A stretch of 64,000 nucleotides of DNA from Turneriella parva. Its GTDB lineage: Bacteria; Spirochaetota; Leptospiria; Turneriellales; Turneriellaceae. The stretch's first letter is position 1. Every line of letters begins with the position of its first letter. The translations under genes were made by a program, and so were the position numbers. The DNA is taken from positions 3,528 to 67,527 of the forward strand of contig DYPL01000001.1 in assembly GCA_020719945.1 (NCBI GenBank), read 5' to 3'. Under the pieces are notes generated by a model. It was not told where the DNA came from, made no database searches, and saw nothing but the letters and a program-made list of their open reading frames with translations. Positions 61,535 through 64,000 of the stretch are shown here, in pieces.

Positions 61535-62614
61535 TCAGTACCGAAATTCAAATGTGGCTATTACTCTTTCTATCTGGTGGGACTCTGACCAGAAGAACGA
61601 AGAGAGGTAGGACGAGACGATAGAAAAATCTATCTTCAGTTTTTCCCCCCAAAAATCGCTTCCGGCGTATCCGCCAAGTCCTGCTGTAATCAGCCATTGT
61701 CTATCGTTTTTCCCGTCTGCTGAGTAGAAGTTTTCGGTGAGTAAACCACTGCGGAACAGAAGACCTTTCCAAAATGTAACGGGAAAGGTACCCCCGGCAT
61801 GAATAGTAAAAAAGTCTGCAAATCCGGTTTCCATGGAGGGAACCAGATTTTCGTTGTTTTCGCGGTAGACAGCGCTTCGCCAGTCTAAATATTCTGTTTC
61901 GAGTGCGAGGATGATTTCTTTGTTTCTCCACGCTACTCCGGTGCGAAACAGGCCGGGCTGGCTTTCCTGAATGGGAGTGAGAGATACGGGCGATGGCAGG
62001 GAATACGATGCCCCGGGCCGGAACAGGGCCCCCCAGGAAAAAGATTCTCCCGTCCAAGATACAGAGAAAGAGGAACTAAGCGCGTAGCCAAAGTACAGGT
62101 CGGACTGGTTGGCAAGTCCTAAACCCGCTGTGATGCCAGCGTTCCAGTGCCGCGATAGCGAAACAGCAAGTACTGGTTCTATGGTATAGTAGCGATAGCT
62201 GCCATCCGGATAGCCTCTCATAAACGGGGAATGTATGAGCAGGCCTGTAGAGTAATTACTCCAAAATGGCAAAAGGACAGCGAGCAGCGGGAGCTCCGAT
62301 GCCGATACAGCCTTATGCGCATTAAAGTGATCTACACGGGTAGAACCGAGCACGCTGAGCGCTGCGCCACCATGGATGGCATTGGCTGCAAACGATGGAT
62401 TATATGAAAGGTTTGATATATCTTGAGACCAAGACGTACCTGTATTGCCGGCGCCAGCGCCCGCTCCAGGAAACGTTGTTCCATACGGGCGGAACTCTGC
62501 ATGGCTGTTCCATACGGGCCACAGGATTAAGACACCTGCCACAATGACGCGGGCGGTTGCCCTTTTAACGGCCAGTCCGATTTGATGATACCCGGCAATA
62601 CAGGACACTGGCAA
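61535..62614 (-). CDS. putative outer-membrane beta-barrel protein
   Basis: A 359-aa protein with a signal-like segment (VIVAGVLILWPVWNSHA), then a glycine-rich N-terminus (FPGAGAGAGNTG, with NLSYNPSFAANA after it) resembling FadL/OmpP1-type transport barrels. It shows alternating strands and ends in FEFRY with a C-terminal aromatic. TTG at 62614 follows AGGAT and lies 17 nt after the LOG gene stop; longer starts would overlap that gene. Substrate unknown. Confidence 0.6.
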   Translation of the reverse strand: MPVSCIAGYHQIGLAVKRATARVIVAGVLILWPVWNSHAEFRPYGTTFPGAGAGAGNTGTSWSQDISNLSYNPSFAANAIHGGAALSVLGSTRVDHFNAHKAVSASELPLLAVLLPFWSNYSTGLLIHSPFMRGYPDGSYRYYTIEPVLAVSLSRHWNAGITAGLGLANQSDLYFGYALSSSFSVSWTGESFSWGALFRPGASYSLPSPVSLTPIQESQPGLFRTGVAWRNKEIILALETEYLDWRSAVYRENNENLVPSMETGFADFFTIHAGGTFPVTFWKGLLFRSGLLTENFYSADGKNDRQWLITAGLGGYAGSDFWGEKLKIDFSIVSSYLSSFFWSESHQIERVIATFEFRY

Positions 62615-62630
62615 AAAATCCTGCCAACCC

Positions 62631-63458
62631 TTATTTTCCTTTGTCCGCAGAGAGATGAATTTCGGTGAGTCTGTCGACGAGGTATTTATAGGCTTCTTCG
62701 ACATCGTCCGAAAAGTGCAGATAGTTGAGATCGCTTTCATGTATCATCCCCCACTCGACAAACGTTTCAAAATGGATCAGCTTTTTCCAGTATTCCGTTC
62801 CGTAAATTACTATTGGCAGAGGCTTGGATATTTTGCGCGTTTGAACGAGAGTGAGCAGTTCAAAGAGTTCATCCATTGTGCCAAAACCTCCCGGAAAAAC
62901 GACGAGGGCTTTCGCAAGATTCATGAGCCAGTATTTTCTCATAAAGAAGTAATGGAAGTCAAAGCTCAAAGACGGCGTGATATAGGGGTTGGGTTCCTGC
63001 TCAAATGGCAGCGAGATGTTGAGTCCCACGGAGAGGCCTTTGGCAAGGGAGGCTCCTCTGTTTGCCGCTTCCATCATGCCGGGACCTCCGCCAGAGCAAA
63101 TCAGAAATCTGCGATTGCTGGTTTTCGTGCGGTTAAGCTCTTTAGACCATTTAGTGAGTTTATAGGCAAGGCGCGCCGCATCCCGGTAATAACCAGATAA
63201 TTTCTTTTGTATTTCGAAGCGTTCCCACTCGTCTGCGTCTGCGCCTTTCGCTTTTAGATCTCTCTCCAGCCTGCGTATTTCAGAGGGAGATAAAGAACGT
63301 GCTGAACCAAAAAAGACGATGGTATCTTGCACGCGCATTTCTTTAAATTCTTGATCTGGAAAAATATATTCCGATAATATGCGTATGGGGCGGGCATCCT
63401 TGGATTCTATAAATTCTGCGTTTTCAAAAGCGATAGGATTTCCCTTATTTCTTTTCAT
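62631..63458 (-). CDS. LOG-family (TIGR00730-like) nucleotide-binding protein
   Basis: A 275-aa Rossmann-fold protein related to LOG cytokinin phosphoribohydrolases. TIVFFGSARSLS, the ICSGGGPGMMEAANRGAS loop and VVFPGGFGTMDELFELLT are the family motifs. Bacterial members hydrolyse nucleoside 5'-monophosphates; annotation as lysine decarboxylase is considered mistaken. N-terminal KDARPIRILSEYIF suggests the start at 63458 is right. Confidence 0.88.
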   Translation of the reverse strand: MKRNKGNPIAFENAEFIESKDARPIRILSEYIFPDQEFKEMRVQDTIVFFGSARSLSPSEIRRLERDLKAKGADADEWERFEIQKKLSGYYRDAARLAYKLTKWSKELNRTKTSNRRFLICSGGGPGMMEAANRGASLAKGLSVGLNISLPFEQEPNPYITPSLSFDFHYFFMRKYWLMNLAKALVVFPGGFGTMDELFELLTLVQTRKISKPLPIVIYGTEYWKKLIHFETFVEWGMIHESDLNYLHFSDDVEEAYKYLVDRLTEIHLSADKGK

Positions 63459-64000
63459 TTTGTTAAGTACGGCATTTTTCGCCGAAGGCCAAAGTCAAAT
63501 TTATCCCCCTACACAGGGAAATGTATTTGCCGAAGATTCTGGCGTGCGTTCTACACGGGCGCGCGCCTGGCAGCCACCACAGACTTCTACCGTGGTATCG
63601 CGTCTGCGGACAGAGCGTTATTTTTTTACTGAGGGACTTGGCCTTCACCATGTTCTGCTGGGCGAAGATGAGTTCGCTGTTGCAGCTCGCCTGGGACAGC
63701 CCATTCACAGAAACTATGCCTACCCGGAAACGCTGGAGTACATGGTAGACGGCTGGCGCATTGTGGCGACTTGTCAGGGTGGAGTTGTTAGACGGCTAAA
63801 ATTGTTTCCCCTGCAAACCGGGGATCTGGAGAGTGCGCTTGGCGTGTTTCCCGGAAGCATGCAGCCCATCGCCGAAGACTTTATTCGCCACTATAAAACG
63901 ACCCAGCTGTTTACATTGCCCGACGCCGTTCACATTTACTCTCGCGGTGTTTCTTACTACTGGGTTGCGTCCAGCGACTCCATGAAATTGACAGCTATAG
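63400..64000 (+). CDS. secreted hypothetical protein, 3'-truncated by window
   Basis: An open plus-strand frame runs from at least 63400 past the window end. It opens with a signal-peptide-like stretch (KAIGFPLFLFILLSTAFFA) and continues with no stop for 200 codons. The mature part (LHHVLLGEDEFAVAARLG and YPETLEYMVDGWRIVATCQGG) has no recognised domain. The best start is TTG at 63400, behind GGGGCGGG and TTGATC-N16-GATAAT (63351-63378). It would overlap the 5' end of the divergent LOG gene by 59 nt. Incomplete. Confidence 0.6.
   Translation, partial: MDSINSAFSKAIGFPLFLFILLSTAFFAEGQSQIYPPTQGNVFAEDSGVRSTRARAWQPPQTSTVVSRLRTERYFFTEGLGLHHVLLGEDEFAVAARLGQPIHRNYAYPETLEYMVDGWRIVATCQGGVVRRLKLFPLQTGDLESALGVFPGSMQPIAEDFIRHYKTTQLFTLPDAVHIYSRGVSYYWVASSDSMKLTAI

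Noticed and set aside
1-64000. CRISPR arrays, rRNA operons, insertion sequences, prophage
   Set aside because: No regularly spaced direct repeats, no rRNA-like sequence, and no transposase, integrase or phage structural gene was seen on either strand.

Overview
The window looks like a chromosomal segment of a spirochaete, most likely of the Leptospirales. The grounds are a flagellar sheath pair of the FlaA type (22.6-24.2 kb), a GreA with a very long helical N-terminal extension of the kind found in spirochaetes (24.3-27.1 kb), a fliK-flgD-flgE block, and many secreted or lipid-anchored proteins without recognisable domains. Base composition appears moderate (I did not compute it). No phage, integrase, transposase, rRNA or CRISPR array is visible. 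The content is mostly housekeeping.

Layout. 0-3.9 kb: a REC-kinase hybrid and a NarL/LuxR response regulator, each preceded by the same TACCC-N4-GGGTA operator, then an aminotransferase and a CYTH protein. 4-7.8 kb: an SQR/NDH-2-like flavoprotein behind an ArsR-like palindrome, then convergent pepF and glyQ. 8.2-15.4 kb: rpsB, tsf, pyrH, frr, uppS, cdsA, dxr, proB and a small lipoprotein. 15.42-15.65 kb: eight DnaA-box-like 9-mers in about 220 bp, my candidate oriC. 15.7-20 kb: an M48 protease and, on the minus strand, fliK-flgD-flgE, with two perfect 16-bp parS sites inside flgD and fliK. 20-22.4 kb: rsmG, parA, parB. 22.5-32.7 kb: flaA2-flaA1 behind a sigma-28 promoter, greA, a LolA-like protein, rsmE, thiS, a degenerate M50 protein, trpS, scpA, scpB, pheA. 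32.7-45.4 kb: an HPt protein, a GH31 glycosidase, DAHP synthase, a PLC-like protein, coaC, two acyltransferases, a FolK-PanB fusion, rpmI-rplT, a STAS protein and a HEAT-repeat protein. 45.3-51 kb, minus strand: atpZ-ispE-tRNA-Gln-glmU-prs-rplY-pth-tilS. 51-57 kb: several hypothetical proteins, a small membrane protein, mnmC, a decayed toxin and a sensor/STAS pair. 57-64 kb: dnaN-recF, an M23 peptidase behind a sigma-28 promoter, a HEAT lipoprotein, an outer-membrane barrel, a LOG protein and a truncated secreted protein.

How the genes fit together. Replication and segregation genes (oriC candidate, parS, parAB, scpAB, dnaN, recF) sit together, as expected near an origin, although dnaA is not in the window. 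Flagellar genes are interleaved with them, and the ParB-loading sites are written into flagellar coding sequence. Motility is probably under FliA (sigma-28) control, with promoters in front of flaA2, an M23 endopeptidase and a hypothetical gene.

Most unusual observations: a peptidyl-tRNA hydrolase lacking two catalytic residues; several genes whose start codon lies 7-8 nt after the -10 element with no Shine-Dalgarno sequence (predicted leaderless mRNAs); a FolK-PanB fusion; a cysteine-free FlgE; and an autoregulated-looking two-component pair. Functional calls rest on motifs read by eye. No database search was run.
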